From Pseudomonadaceae bacterium (lineage in GTDB: Bacteria > Pseudomonadota > Alphaproteobacteria > UBA2136 > UBA6156): 32,961 nt of DNA. The stretch spans positions 1 to 32,961 of the forward strand of contig CANHVX010000001.1 in assembly GCA_947464215.1 (NCBI GenBank), given 5' to 3'. Made by a program: the position numbers and the translations under genes. Of the stretch, positions 8,043 through 14,840 are shown piece by piece. The notes under the pieces were generated by a model that saw only the letters and a program-made list of their open reading frames with translations, had not been told where the DNA came from and ran no database searches. Position 1 is the first letter of the stretch, and each line of letters begins with the position of its first letter.

Positions 8043-8739
8043 TGCTGTCGTCCTTCAAGTTAAGTTTCAAGCTTTGTGTGTAATCCCATGGCGTTGTGAA
8101 GCCTATCTGCGCCGATTGCTGGTCGGCACTGACCGTATATTCGAAACTCTGCCCCCAAACATCGCGGAAGCCAAGTTTGGTTGCCATTTCGGTGAATTCG
8201 GAGGTGGAGGGGAATTTCATTTTTGCCGCATAAAACGCATAAACCTGCTCGGCCAGCGAATTCATCCGCATGTTGGACGTGCGCACCTGCCTATCGCGCA
8301 CCGCCGAGGTATCGAGCAGGGCCACCGGCTGTTCGCCGCCGGCCGCCCGGTTCAGCTCTTCGCCATCGGCCGCGCGGTGCATCTGGCTGCGCAGCAAGGT
8401 ATCATCGGACGCCGTAATCGCCACCTGCGACCGCGGCGCCCCAAACCGCCCCTCGGTCTGCTCTTCGCGCACCGTAGCCAAAAAGTTCTGGTCGCCCCGC
8501 GTTTTTCCTGTGGTTGCGGCAAACATCCGCGCGCGCTCGAGCGTGGGCGTTTCGCCATAGGTATCTTTATTTTCCGCCAGCATGGCAAACTCCATCGCCC
8601 CGGCCATATCTTCGGCGCTCCGCGTGGCCTCGGCCTGCTGGCGCTTCTGGATGTTTTCCAACTCTTGCTTGGCCCACTGCATCGACATGGCCGAAAAAAT
8701 GGTCATCCCCATCATCAGGCCCATCATGAAGGGACTCAT
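8026..8739 (-). CDS. Small membrane-anchored pilin-like protein of the same operon
   Basis: The 237-residue protein opens with a Met-rich hydrophobic helix (MSPFMMGLMMGMTIFSAMSM). A long charged helix follows (QELENIQKRQQAEATRSAEDM), then a globular C-terminus with RDVWGQSFEYTV, a relative of the DPWG segment of the neighbouring pilin-like protein. No leader peptide or prepilin cleavage site is visible, so the hydrophobic N-terminus is probably an uncleaved anchor. I do not recognise a named family. Minor-pseudopilin is an inference from position and shape. It starts 12 bases after the PilP/GspC-like gene, with GGGGGG upstream, and overlaps the next gene by 17 bases. Confidence 0.68.
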   Translation of the reverse strand: MSPFMMGLMMGMTIFSAMSMQWAKQELENIQKRQQAEATRSAEDMAGAMEFAMLAENKDTYGETPTLERARMFAATTGKTRGDQNFLATVREEQTEGRFGAPRSQVAITASDDTLLRSQMHRAADGEELNRAAGGEQPVALLDTSAVRDRQVRTSNMRMNSLAEQVYAFYAAKMKFPSTSEFTEMATKLGFRDVWGQSFEYTVSADQQSAQIGFTTPWDYTQSLKLNLKDDSNASSQ

Positions 8740-8751
8740 CCCCCGCCCCCC

Positions 8752-9663
8752 CTAATACGAATATCGGATGATGAGGTCGTGGAGCGAACCGTTCACATCC
8801 AGCCGGACCGTGCGCGGCGCAATCGCTTCCACCTTCACCGGAATATTCACCATCTGCTGCCCCACCCCCGGCGTTTGAGCCCGCACGCGCGCGTAGGCGG
8901 CAATCGCATCTTCATACGCCTCGGTGTAGGGCTTCATGGCATCTTCAGGCAGCGTGCCGGGTGCGGGCATCAATGCGTTCAGGGCATCCATTACCGCCAT
9001 ATCGGGCACAAACACGGGCATGCGCAGCACAAAGCTATCGCCCACCTTATAGCGTGCGCCGTTGATAACCGCGTAGGTCTCGGGCGAGGTGACCACCGCC
9101 TGCAGCGTTAAGCCCGCCAGCGCACCGCCCACGCTATACCCCCGCTGCGGCGGCTGCCACCCCGCCAGCGTGCGCGATATGGTGTTGGCCAAACTGGCCT
9201 TGAACTCGCGCATATCGGGCAACGTGGGCGTAGCATAGGTGGGCAGCTGGCCTGCGCCTGCCAGCAATTGATCGAGCAGGGTTTGCCGGTTGGCCCTTTG
9301 CACCAGCGTGCCGCTGGCATCGCGCACCTCGGTGCCGCTGGCAACTTCGGCCACCTTTAGCCCTAAGGGGTCGGGCACGGCGTCATCGGACGCCATTTGC
9401 ACCATCGTGGGCGGAATAACCGGGGCATCGCCCCCGCGCGCCGCCTTTTGGCGAGAATCGGCCATGGCTTCGTCGCGCGTGAAGGCAAAATCGGGCTGGC
9501 CGGTAAACGTGCGCGGCCATTCAAGATTGGAGCTGCCCCCACGCGCACCGCCCTGCTGCGCCCATACCGCCCACGGCGCCGCCGCCAGCACCATGGCCAG
9601 CCCCATGGCCAACCCCACCCCCCGCGCTGCGGTGCTAGAACAATGTGCCTGGATCATACGCAT
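8752..9663 (-). CDS. PilP/GspC-like periplasmic assembly protein
   Basis: The 303-residue protein has a signal-type N-terminus (hydrophobic LAMGLAMVLAAAPWAVWA ending before QQGG) and a Gly/Ser linker. A variable middle follows. The C-terminal region begins LTLQAVVTSPETYAVINGARYKVGDSF and ends IPVKVEAIAPRTVRLDVNG. The pattern 'L.GI...... AVING..Y.VGD ... V..I....V.L..NG' is that of the PilP/GspC/GspB homology region, which couples the inner-membrane platform to a secretin. Here the two halves are separated by about 70 residues, far more than usual. Of the in-frame starts (TTG 9678, ATG 9663, ATG 9657), 9663 is chosen because AAGGA lies 7 bases upstream. It overlaps the PilO-like gene by 29 bases. 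Its exact family needs profile searching. Confidence 0.68.
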   Translation of the reverse strand: MRMIQAHCSSTAARGVGLAMGLAMVLAAAPWAVWAQQGGARGGSSNLEWPRTFTGQPDFAFTRDEAMADSRQKAARGGDAPVIPPTMVQMASDDAVPDPLGLKVAEVASGTEVRDASGTLVQRANRQTLLDQLLAGAGQLPTYATPTLPDMREFKASLANTISRTLAGWQPPQRGYSVGGALAGLTLQAVVTSPETYAVINGARYKVGDSFVLRMPVFVPDMAVMDALNALMPAPGTLPEDAMKPYTEAYEDAIAAYARVRAQTPGVGQQMVNIPVKVEAIAPRTVRLDVNGSLHDLIIRYSY

Positions 9664-10132
9664 AGAGGTATCCTTCAATTTGCACCATTCGCAGGCTTTC
9701 GGGGGTGCCGCGCGGTGCTGCCGTGCAATTCAGGCAATAACGATACGGCACAAACCCCGGCAAGGCATTCATGCGCCCCAGGAGCTCTTGCACCTCGGCG
9801 TGGGTGCTGGGCCCTGACACCCGAAACGTGTAACGAAACAACGCCCGATTGCCGCGAATGAGCGGTTGGCCCTGAAATTTCCACTCGAGCCGGGGAGCGC
9901 CGATATCGAGCAGGCGCTCGATATTGAACTTCTGCGCATCGTTGTTCACCAAGCTCATCTTTCTGACAACGTTGATGCGCTGCTGGATATCTTTCCCCAA
10001 ATCGCGCTTATCTTGCGCCTCATACAGTGCCGCCTCACGCTCGGCGAAGGCGCTGCTGTTGCTGGTGTAGCGATATATCCCGAAAATAAGGGCGAAAATG
10101 AATATGGCGATCCCGGCGGTGAATTTTATCAT
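9635..10132 (-). CDS. PilO/GspM-like bitopic membrane protein
   Basis: The 165-residue protein has one N-terminal membrane helix (about 4-22, FTAGIAIFIFALIFGIY), a charged helical stalk (30-65) and a small alpha/beta domain (ALFRYTFRVSGPSTHAEVQELLGRMNALPG ... MVQIEGYLYAYDP). This is the layout of PilO and GspM, which pair with PilN/GspL in the alignment complex between platform and outer membrane. The call rests on architecture and gene order, not a recognised signature. Two cysteines (YCLNC) lie in the domain. The ATG overlaps the stop of the upstream gene by 4 bases (ATGA type), so translation is coupled. Confidence 0.65.
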   Translation of the reverse strand: MIKFTAGIAIFIFALIFGIYRYTSNSSAFAEREAALYEAQDKRDLGKDIQQRINVVRKMSLVNNDAQKFNIERLLDIGAPRLEWKFQGQPLIRGNRALFRYTFRVSGPSTHAEVQELLGRMNALPGFVPYRYCLNCTAAPRGTPESLRMVQIEGYLYAYDPGTLF

Positions 10133-11460
10133 TGTGCGCCCTCCTCTTCGGCATCGGCGGGTTTTGCCTCGGTTGACGACACCGCCATCAACGCCGGCGC
10201 GACGCTGGCCGGCAACTGCGGCGCGACGCGCTTATACTCCTTCAGCACCGGGACCAACTGCACCAAGCCTTCGAGTTTGAACCCGGTGGTGGACGGCGGC
10301 TTGCGCACCGCGCTGATAAGGGCGCTGTTCAGCAAAAACGCCCGCGCTGCCGGCTCTTGCTGCAACCAGCCGGCGTAGGCCTCGGGTTCGGCGGTGACTG
10401 TCATGAGATAGGCGTTGGGCACCGCGTTGGCATCGGGCACCCGCAGCTCGAGCTGCTCGGCCTTGAACCCACTGGCTGTCACCGAGCGTGCCATATCCTT
10501 GACCGCCAACGCAAACAGGGGGCGGCGCGCGAACATATCTTCTTGCTCTTTCAAGGCTTTTTCAAGGTCGGAGAATTGGCCGCCGCGCGGGATTTGCTGC
10601 TGCACCATGTTCAACTCATCGGTTAACGTTTGCAGCCCCTTCTCTTGGTGCCACAAGCCAGCCCACACCAAACCCGCCACCACAAGCCCACCCGCAAGGA
10701 TATGCATGCCATACTTTTCCTGCATGGTCGGCTCGTTCAGCCATGCGGCGCTTTCCAGCGGCAACTCGCGCAGGCTGTAGGTGCTTATCCGCTCGGATGG
10801 CGTGAGCAGCGTGACATCCCACTGCGTATAAATGTTCACCCGCGTGGTGCGTGGATAGCTGCGCAGCACCGTCTCGACATCGCGCACCCAGCCCGTGGCC
10901 GTGGTGGGCAGCACGTAATTATCCTTGGTGTCCCAATGAAACAAAATATCGGCCGCCAGCATGATGTTGACCGTATTGGGTGCGGCGGGCGGCAGGCGGC
11001 AAAAATCCATCAGCGCCATACCGTGCAGCGCCGGCGGCAGCGCGCTGGACGCTGTCACCGTTTCATCGATCGCCTCGTTCATCAGGAATTGCGCGGGGCT
11101 GACCGGCTGGCCATCGAGCCCGCGCGGCGCAAAAAACACCAGCGCTAGGTTCTTTTTCAGCGTTTCATCGGCGAGGTCGAGCCAGCTTTCGTTCATCACG
11201 GCCTGGGTTTCGCCTTGCATCAGCAGCTCGGCCTTGTTGAGCCCCACCACGCACACGTGGCGGAAGTGCCGCCCCATGCTCTCGGTGCTGCCCGCCGGCT
11301 TGAGCGATGCCCACAGCGCCTTCAGCTGCGGTTTAATATCCTCCCACAGGGGCCCCAACAGCCCCCCTACCTGCTGCCCCAACGCACGCAGCTTGGGCGC
11401 ATACTCTTCGACCACCTTCTGCACGGCGGGAGGAAGCGGTATCTGGTTGCGCGGTATCAT
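10129..11460 (-). CDS. GspL/PilN-like bitopic protein with large cytoplasmic domain
   Basis: The 443-residue protein has a cytoplasmic N-terminal region of about 250 residues, one membrane helix (about 251-269, GMHILAGGLVVAGLVWAGL) and a coiled stretch (272-312). A periplasmic domain of about 110 residues follows, then an Ala/Pro/Glu-rich tail. The same topology occurs in GspL (an actin-like domain fused to a PilN-like part) and in the PilO2 accessory protein of R64-type thin pili. I cannot decide between them. The N-terminal domain shows no clear ATP-binding motif by eye. The ATG at 11460 lies 8 bases after the platform-gene stop; the open frame upstream to 11532 overlaps that gene and lacks a membrane-protein character, so it is left out. 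Confidence 0.7.
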   Translation of the reverse strand: MIPRNQIPLPPAVQKVVEEYAPKLRALGQQVGGLLGPLWEDIKPQLKALWASLKPAGSTESMGRHFRHVCVVGLNKAELLMQGETQAVMNESWLDLADETLKKNLALVFFAPRGLDGQPVSPAQFLMNEAIDETVTASSALPPALHGMALMDFCRLPPAAPNTVNIMLAADILFHWDTKDNYVLPTTATGWVRDVETVLRSYPRTTRVNIYTQWDVTLLTPSERISTYSLRELPLESAAWLNEPTMQEKYGMHILAGGLVVAGLVWAGLWHQEKGLQTLTDELNMVQQQIPRGGQFSDLEKALKEQEDMFARRPLFALAVKDMARSVTASGFKAEQLELRVPDANAVPNAYLMTVTAEPEAYAGWLQQEPAARAFLLNSALISAVRKPPSTTGFKLEGLVQLVPVLKEYKRVAPQLPASVAPALMAVSSTEAKPADAEEEGAQ

Positions 11461-11468
11461 GGTTCTGG

Positions 11469-12572
11469 CTACCCCTGTGACAAGACAATTGACAACATAT
11501 CGCACATCATCAGCGCGCCGCCCAGTATCCACAACACGGCACTGAAAATGCCTACAAATTTTGTATGTGTGTCGGTTAACATACGCTCGAGAATGGCGTG
11601 CGCGTGCTGCATCCCCTCGATAAGAACATCATTCACGTGGCCCGTGGTGGGGGCATAGTTTTCCGCCACGCTGACCGGGGTTACGATGATTTCGGGGAAA
11701 CCCGCACGCTCCATCGCCTGCGCCAGCGTTCCGCCCGTGGTGATGGTGTGGTTAAACTGGTCGATCCGCTTTTTTATCACGAGATTGGTGGCCAGGCCTT
11801 CCATGATGGGTATCAGCTGTTTGGGCTTCACCCCGCTGGCGATAAGATACGGAAAATACAACAACATCTGCGTGTAGGTATGAAACAACAAATAACGGCC
11901 ATACACAGGTATCTTCAGTTGCAACGCATGCAGTGTGGTGCGCCCGGCGGGGTTGGAATTCAGCGACCAGATCATCAGCCCCATCAACAGAAACATGCCC
12001 ACAAAAATATACCAATACTGCGAACAAAAGGCCGTTGTTTCCATAATGCCGTTGGGCAGCATCCCCATCGGTTTGCCCTGCGCCTCGCGCACACGGGCCA
12101 TAACAGGCAGCGTGTTGAGCCCTGTATTAAACAAGCTTGCCAACGACAACAGCATCATAAGAAACGGCGTGAGCAGCTCGGCCAGGCCTGCGCGTGAGGA
12201 ATTGATTTTTTTATCTTCCAAAATACGCAAAATCTCGAACGATTTCTGCATATTGTTGGCCGCTTCGCCGGCCAAAATGGCGGCACGGTGGAGGTCGGTG
12301 AACATCGTGCGCTCGGACACCATGGCGGCGCTGAGCGACTTGCCCTGCGACACCTTCTGCGCCAAACCCGCCACCGCCGACGCAATGGCATCCTTCTTCT
12401 CATTCCGGAACGCCTTGGCCACCGCCCGCAAGGCATCGGACGTGGTTTGGCCCGTCTTCATCATCATCGCCATGAAGAAAAAGAACCGCTCGCGGTCGCG
12501 CGCATCCATGCCGCCGCCCGCAAATCCACTCCATCCACCGCCACCTGCCACTGCCACTTTTGCCTGCGCCAT
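11469..12572 (-). CDS. GspF/PilC-type inner-membrane platform protein
   Basis: The 367-residue protein has two repeated T2SF-type helical domains: an N-terminal one (ERFFFFMAMMMKTGQTTSDALRAV ... LHRAAILAGEAANNMQKSFEIL) and a C-terminal one (LLYFPYLIASGVKPKQLIPIM ... GFPEIIVTPVSVAENYAPTTGHVNDVL). Each is followed by hydrophobic helices. The 'GE..N....F..L' pattern after the first half is characteristic of the family. It is the inner-membrane base with which the ATPase engages. The ATG at 12572 is 11 bases after the ATPase stop with AGGG upstream. The open frame to 12758 runs antiparallel in character over the ATPase gene and is not used. It is slightly shorter than standard PilC (~400 residues). 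Confidence 0.88.
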   Translation of the reverse strand: MAQAKVAVAGGGGWSGFAGGGMDARDRERFFFFMAMMMKTGQTTSDALRAVAKAFRNEKKDAIASAVAGLAQKVSQGKSLSAAMVSERTMFTDLHRAAILAGEAANNMQKSFEILRILEDKKINSSRAGLAELLTPFLMMLLSLASLFNTGLNTLPVMARVREAQGKPMGMLPNGIMETTAFCSQYWYIFVGMFLLMGLMIWSLNSNPAGRTTLHALQLKIPVYGRYLLFHTYTQMLLYFPYLIASGVKPKQLIPIMEGLATNLVIKKRIDQFNHTITTGGTLAQAMERAGFPEIIVTPVSVAENYAPTTGHVNDVLIEGMQHAHAILERMLTDTHTKFVGIFSAVLWILGGALMMCDMLSIVLSQG

Positions 12573-12583
12573 GCTGATGTGCC

Positions 12584-14281
12584 CTACGTTTTCAGCGCTT
12601 CTAGGTCGGCACTGAAGAAGCGTTCCACCTCGTCGAGGCTGGTGATGCCCTTCTGCACATGTGACAGGCCCTGCGCCAGCATGTCCTTCATGCCCGATGT
12701 GGCCGCCTGCTCGCGCACCACATCGATCCAATCGGGCCGCAAGCGGTTGCCCGACCACACGTTCCGGGAAATCTCGCGCCGCCAGACCTCGAGCACCTCT
12801 TCCATAGCAATACGCCCATTGTAGCCGCGATTATGGCACAGTTCGCAGCCATTACGGTTGGGGCGATAGATAGGATCTCCGCGCTTAAAGCCGACATTAC
12901 GCACGCTGTTGAGGCTATCGGCCATCTGGGCATCGAGCTCATACGGCACACGGCACTTGGGGCACAGGCGCCGCACCAACCGCTGCGCCACAATGCCCCG
13001 CACGTTGGAGAAAATAAGCTCGGGCGGCACACCGCGCTGCAGCAGGCGGTCCATCGTCATGAAGCTATCGTTCGCGTGCATGGTGGTGATAACCAGGTGC
13101 CCCAAGTTCCCGGCGTCGACCACGCGGCGCGTGTCTTCGGGGCTACGCACCTCACCGATAAACATCACGTCGGGGTCGAGACCCAAGGCTGCATAAAGAA
13201 AGCTCTCAAGATTCACTCCGGAAGGAATATCTTCCTCGGTTTGAATGACGTTATCCATCCGCTCTTCGATTTGCTTCTCGTAGGCAATCACGTTCTGGCC
13301 GGGGCGCTGGCCGCGACGAATCATCAGGCGGCAGGCGGTGGACTTCCCGCTACCCGTGGGGCCGGCAAAAATAATCACGCCCTCTTCAAAGCGCATCAGT
13401 GCGTCGATTTTATCAATCGTTTCCTGCGAGTAGCCGAACGTTTCCATCTGGCCTTCAAATGGGCGCAGGAAACGCATGGCGATTTTGGCCGTGTTTTCCA
13501 GCGTAATCGGCTGCGTGGTGTAGCGGATATCGACGCTTTGGCGGTTGGTGAGCTCGAACGTCATCCGGCCATACAGCGGCTTCTTGAAGTTTTCGGCACT
13601 GACGCCTGCCATGTGCCGCAAGCGGCCCACCACGCGGTCGTAGACTTCCATCGGCAGCGCCACCAGCTCTTCCAGCTCGTTATCGATACGCGCCATAACC
13701 GTGGGCTTGCGGTTAAGAATCTCGATGTGCAAGTCGGATGCGCCGTTTTTGTAGGCCGTGCGGATAATCTCATCCACCAAGCTTATCACCGCGTCGTCGT
13801 TCCCCGCGTTCAGCTGCGCGTAGGCGTTTTCCACCAAAAACTTGAGGCTGTGCCCCTCGCGCTTGTTCATCCGCTCGATCGCGCTTTCGATGCTTTTCGG
13901 CGTGGCCCACACAAATACGTGGCTGTTTTTGCGGTTGCGCAACAAAATCTCGCTGTGCAGGCGCTTATTGGGGAGATCGGATGCGGCCCAGGTGACGGTA
14001 TTGCGGCCCAGCTCGATGGGGCAAGCCGTATAAAACTGCAAAAAGGCGCGGTCTATCCCCTCGACCTGGTGGGGTGTGACCTTGGCCATTTCTTCATCGT
14101 TTTTAATAGGATACTCATACGCCACCGCACGGTAACGCGACTGCTGGTTGTTCGTTAATTTCCCCGCCTTACCCAGCGCTTCGATCAGCTGGTCGGGGTC
14201 CTTCTGGACCGTGACCGGCAGATTATGCAAATCGGTGATCGAAATCACCCGATCGGCAATCATAAGGTCGACAATATCCAT
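12584..14281 (-). CDS. GspE/PilB-type assembly ATPase
   Basis: A 565-residue secretion/pilus extension ATPase. It has an N-terminal region (1-160), then ASDLHIE (181-187, Asp box) and Walker A GPTGSGKST (307-315). Walker B lies in DPDVMFIGEVRSPED (369-383, Glu377) and the His box in TGHL-like GHLVITTMHAND (394-405). The zinc tetracysteine is C440/C443 and C479/C482. It powers addition of pilin-like subunits at the inner membrane. The usual GEIRD is GEVRS here. The tetracysteine and N-domain argue for the GspE/PilB side of the family; the PilT retraction motif AIRNLIRE is absent. A GTG start at 14311 is possible, but the ATG at 14281 is preferred; neither has a strong ribosome binding site. 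It leads the pilus-like operon. Confidence 0.92.
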   Translation of the reverse strand: MDIVDLMIADRVISITDLHNLPVTVQKDPDQLIEALGKAGKLTNNQQSRYRAVAYEYPIKNDEEMAKVTPHQVEGIDRAFLQFYTACPIELGRNTVTWAASDLPNKRLHSEILLRNRKNSHVFVWATPKSIESAIERMNKREGHSLKFLVENAYAQLNAGNDDAVISLVDEIIRTAYKNGASDLHIEILNRKPTVMARIDNELEELVALPMEVYDRVVGRLRHMAGVSAENFKKPLYGRMTFELTNRQSVDIRYTTQPITLENTAKIAMRFLRPFEGQMETFGYSQETIDKIDALMRFEEGVIIFAGPTGSGKSTACRLMIRRGQRPGQNVIAYEKQIEERMDNVIQTEEDIPSGVNLESFLYAALGLDPDVMFIGEVRSPEDTRRVVDAGNLGHLVITTMHANDSFMTMDRLLQRGVPPELIFSNVRGIVAQRLVRRLCPKCRVPYELDAQMADSLNSVRNVGFKRGDPIYRPNRNGCELCHNRGYNGRIAMEEVLEVWRREISRNVWSGNRLRPDWIDVVREQAATSGMKDMLAQGLSHVQKGITSLDEVERFFSADLEALKT

Positions 14282-14475
14282 CCGTGCGCAGTCCAGCCCT
14301 GTTTCTGGCACAGATTAGCCGAATTCCCGGCCGTTTGCAGCACTTCGGCGCCATTCCGCTGGCCCCCTGTGGCTATGTGGCCACGTTGGAGGCATTGTGG
14401 GGCAACAGACTTCAGAGGCTTTACGTGGGGGGATTGTATGGGGTTCGCGCGCGCGTGGTAAGGCGGCGCGATGGG
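14282..14475. other. Leader region upstream of the pilus-like operon, no gene seen
   Basis: The stretch between the ATPase start and the duplicated tRNA fragment carries no convincing gene on either strand. The open frames across it have no ribosome binding site and are composed of leader and tRNA sequence. It contains a candidate promoter (14433-14461) and a short hairpin (GTGGC...GCCAC near 14370-14385). The predicted untranslated leader is about 145 bases. Confidence 0.6.
14433..14461 (-). promoter_or_regulatory. Candidate sigma70-type promoter of the pilus-like operon
   Basis: On the minus strand TTACCA (14461-14456) and TACAAT (14438-14433) are separated by exactly 17 bases. The -10 matches 5 of 6 consensus positions and the -35 matches 4 of 6. 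Transcription would start near 14426, about 145 bases before the ATPase ATG. The spacer includes a 10-base alternating CG run (14446-14455). The call is by eye. Confidence 0.45.
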
Positions 14476-14551
14476 GAAGATGGTGGGCAATGAGAGATTA
14501 CGCTTCGCGTTGGTCTCGGCCTTTGGCCTCGGCTCGAACTCCCTGACCCCC
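14476..14551 (-). repeat. Broken partial copy of the tRNA-Val 3' half
   Basis: Bases 14476-14499 repeat 14566-14589 exactly (24 bases): the acceptor-stem 3' side, CCA, part of the T-arm and the trailer of tRNA-Val. Bases 14534-14551 match the T-loop/T-stem part of the tRNA (14589-14605) with one extra base. The two pieces are split by a 34-base insert (14500-14533) that carries GGCC-TTT-GGCC. No acceptor 5' half or anticodon arm is present, so it is a remnant and not a gene. It is followed by a palindrome GACCCCC/GGGGGTC (14545-14558). This could be an old integration scar or a slipped tandem duplication. Confidence 0.75.
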
Positions 14552-14570
14552 GGGGGTCGGGTGAAGAAGA

Positions 14571-14645
14571 TGGTGGGCAATGAGAGATTCGAACTCCCGA
14601 CCCCCTCCGTGTAAAGGAGAAGCTCTACCGCTGAGCTAATTGCCC
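14571..14645 (-). tRNA. tRNA-Val (anticodon TAC)
   Basis: On the minus strand the cloverleaf folds as follows. The acceptor GGGCAAT pairs with ATTGCCC. The D-arm stem is GCTC/GAGC. The anticodon stem TCTCC/GGAGG encloses the loop TTTACAC (anticodon TAC). The T-arm GGGAG/CTCTC encloses TTCGAAT. The discriminator is A at 14574 and CCA is encoded at 14573-14571. It lies 59 bases downstream of tRNA-Asp on the same strand, and the two are probably cotranscribed from the promoter at 14812-14840. A broken copy of its 3' half lies just beyond it. Confidence 0.96.
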
Positions 14646-14687
14646 GAGAACCGTATTCTGCACTCCCTTTGCGGGGAATGGGTGCCC

Positions 14688-14704
14688 GTTTTGTTTAACA
14701 AAAC
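14688..14704. repeat. 8-bp palindrome directly after tRNA-Asp
   Basis: GTTTTGTT and AACAAAAC form a perfect inverted repeat around one central base, touching the encoded CCA of tRNA-Asp. In an AT-poor region this stands out. It could help 3' processing of the tRNA precursor. It is not followed by a T-tract in the direction of transcription, so I do not call it a terminator. Confidence 0.5.
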
Positions 14705-14781
14705 TGGCGGAAGCGACGGGACTCGAACCCGCGACCCTCGGCGTGACAAGCCGATACTCTAACCAACTGAGCTACGCCTCC
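14705..14781 (-). tRNA. tRNA-Asp (anticodon GTC)
   Basis: On the minus strand the acceptor GGAGGCG pairs with CGCTTCC (one G-U). The D-arm stem is GCTC/GAGT. The anticodon stem CGGCT/GCCG encloses the loop TTGTCAC (anticodon GTC). The T-arm GCGGG/CCCGT encloses TTCGAGT. The discriminator is G (14708) and CCA is encoded (14707-14705). It sits 24 bases downstream of the predicted start site of its own promoter and precedes tRNA-Val. Confidence 0.96.
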
Positions 14782-14811
14782 GCGCTGTCTCACCTTGCGG
14801 CAGACGGGCGG

Positions 14812-14840
14812 GTTATAGATGGTGTGGCTGTGAAGGTCAA
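14812..14840 (-). promoter_or_regulatory. Promoter of the tRNA-Asp/tRNA-Val unit
   Basis: On the minus strand TTGACC (14840-14835) and TATAAC (14817-14812) are spaced by exactly 17 bases, each with 5 of 6 consensus matches. The TGA stop of lpxB lies inside the -35 box. Transcription would start near 14805, about 24 bases before mature tRNA-Asp. The tRNAs can thus be expressed independently of the lpx operon. Confidence 0.72.

Noticed and set aside
7843..9111. Long plus-strand frame opposite the pilin-like and PilP/GspC-like genes
   Set aside because: Composition (His/Arg/Gly/Pro-rich) is typical of GC-rich antisense frames; no ribosome binding site, and it conflicts with a well-packed operon.
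12833..14158. Long plus-strand frame opposite the ATPase gene
   Set aside because: His/Arg-rich antisense translation with no motifs; the minus strand encodes a full ATPase with all signature motifs.
14545..14558. GACCCCC/GGGGGTC palindrome as a terminator for the tRNA unit
   Set aside because: No loop of workable size without losing stem pairs, and no T-tract on either strand.
14260..14580. Minus-strand frame of 106 codons over the ATPase leader and tRNA fragment
   Set aside because: Made of tRNA trailer, the broken tRNA copy and promoter sequence; no ribosome binding site and it ends inside the ATPase start region.
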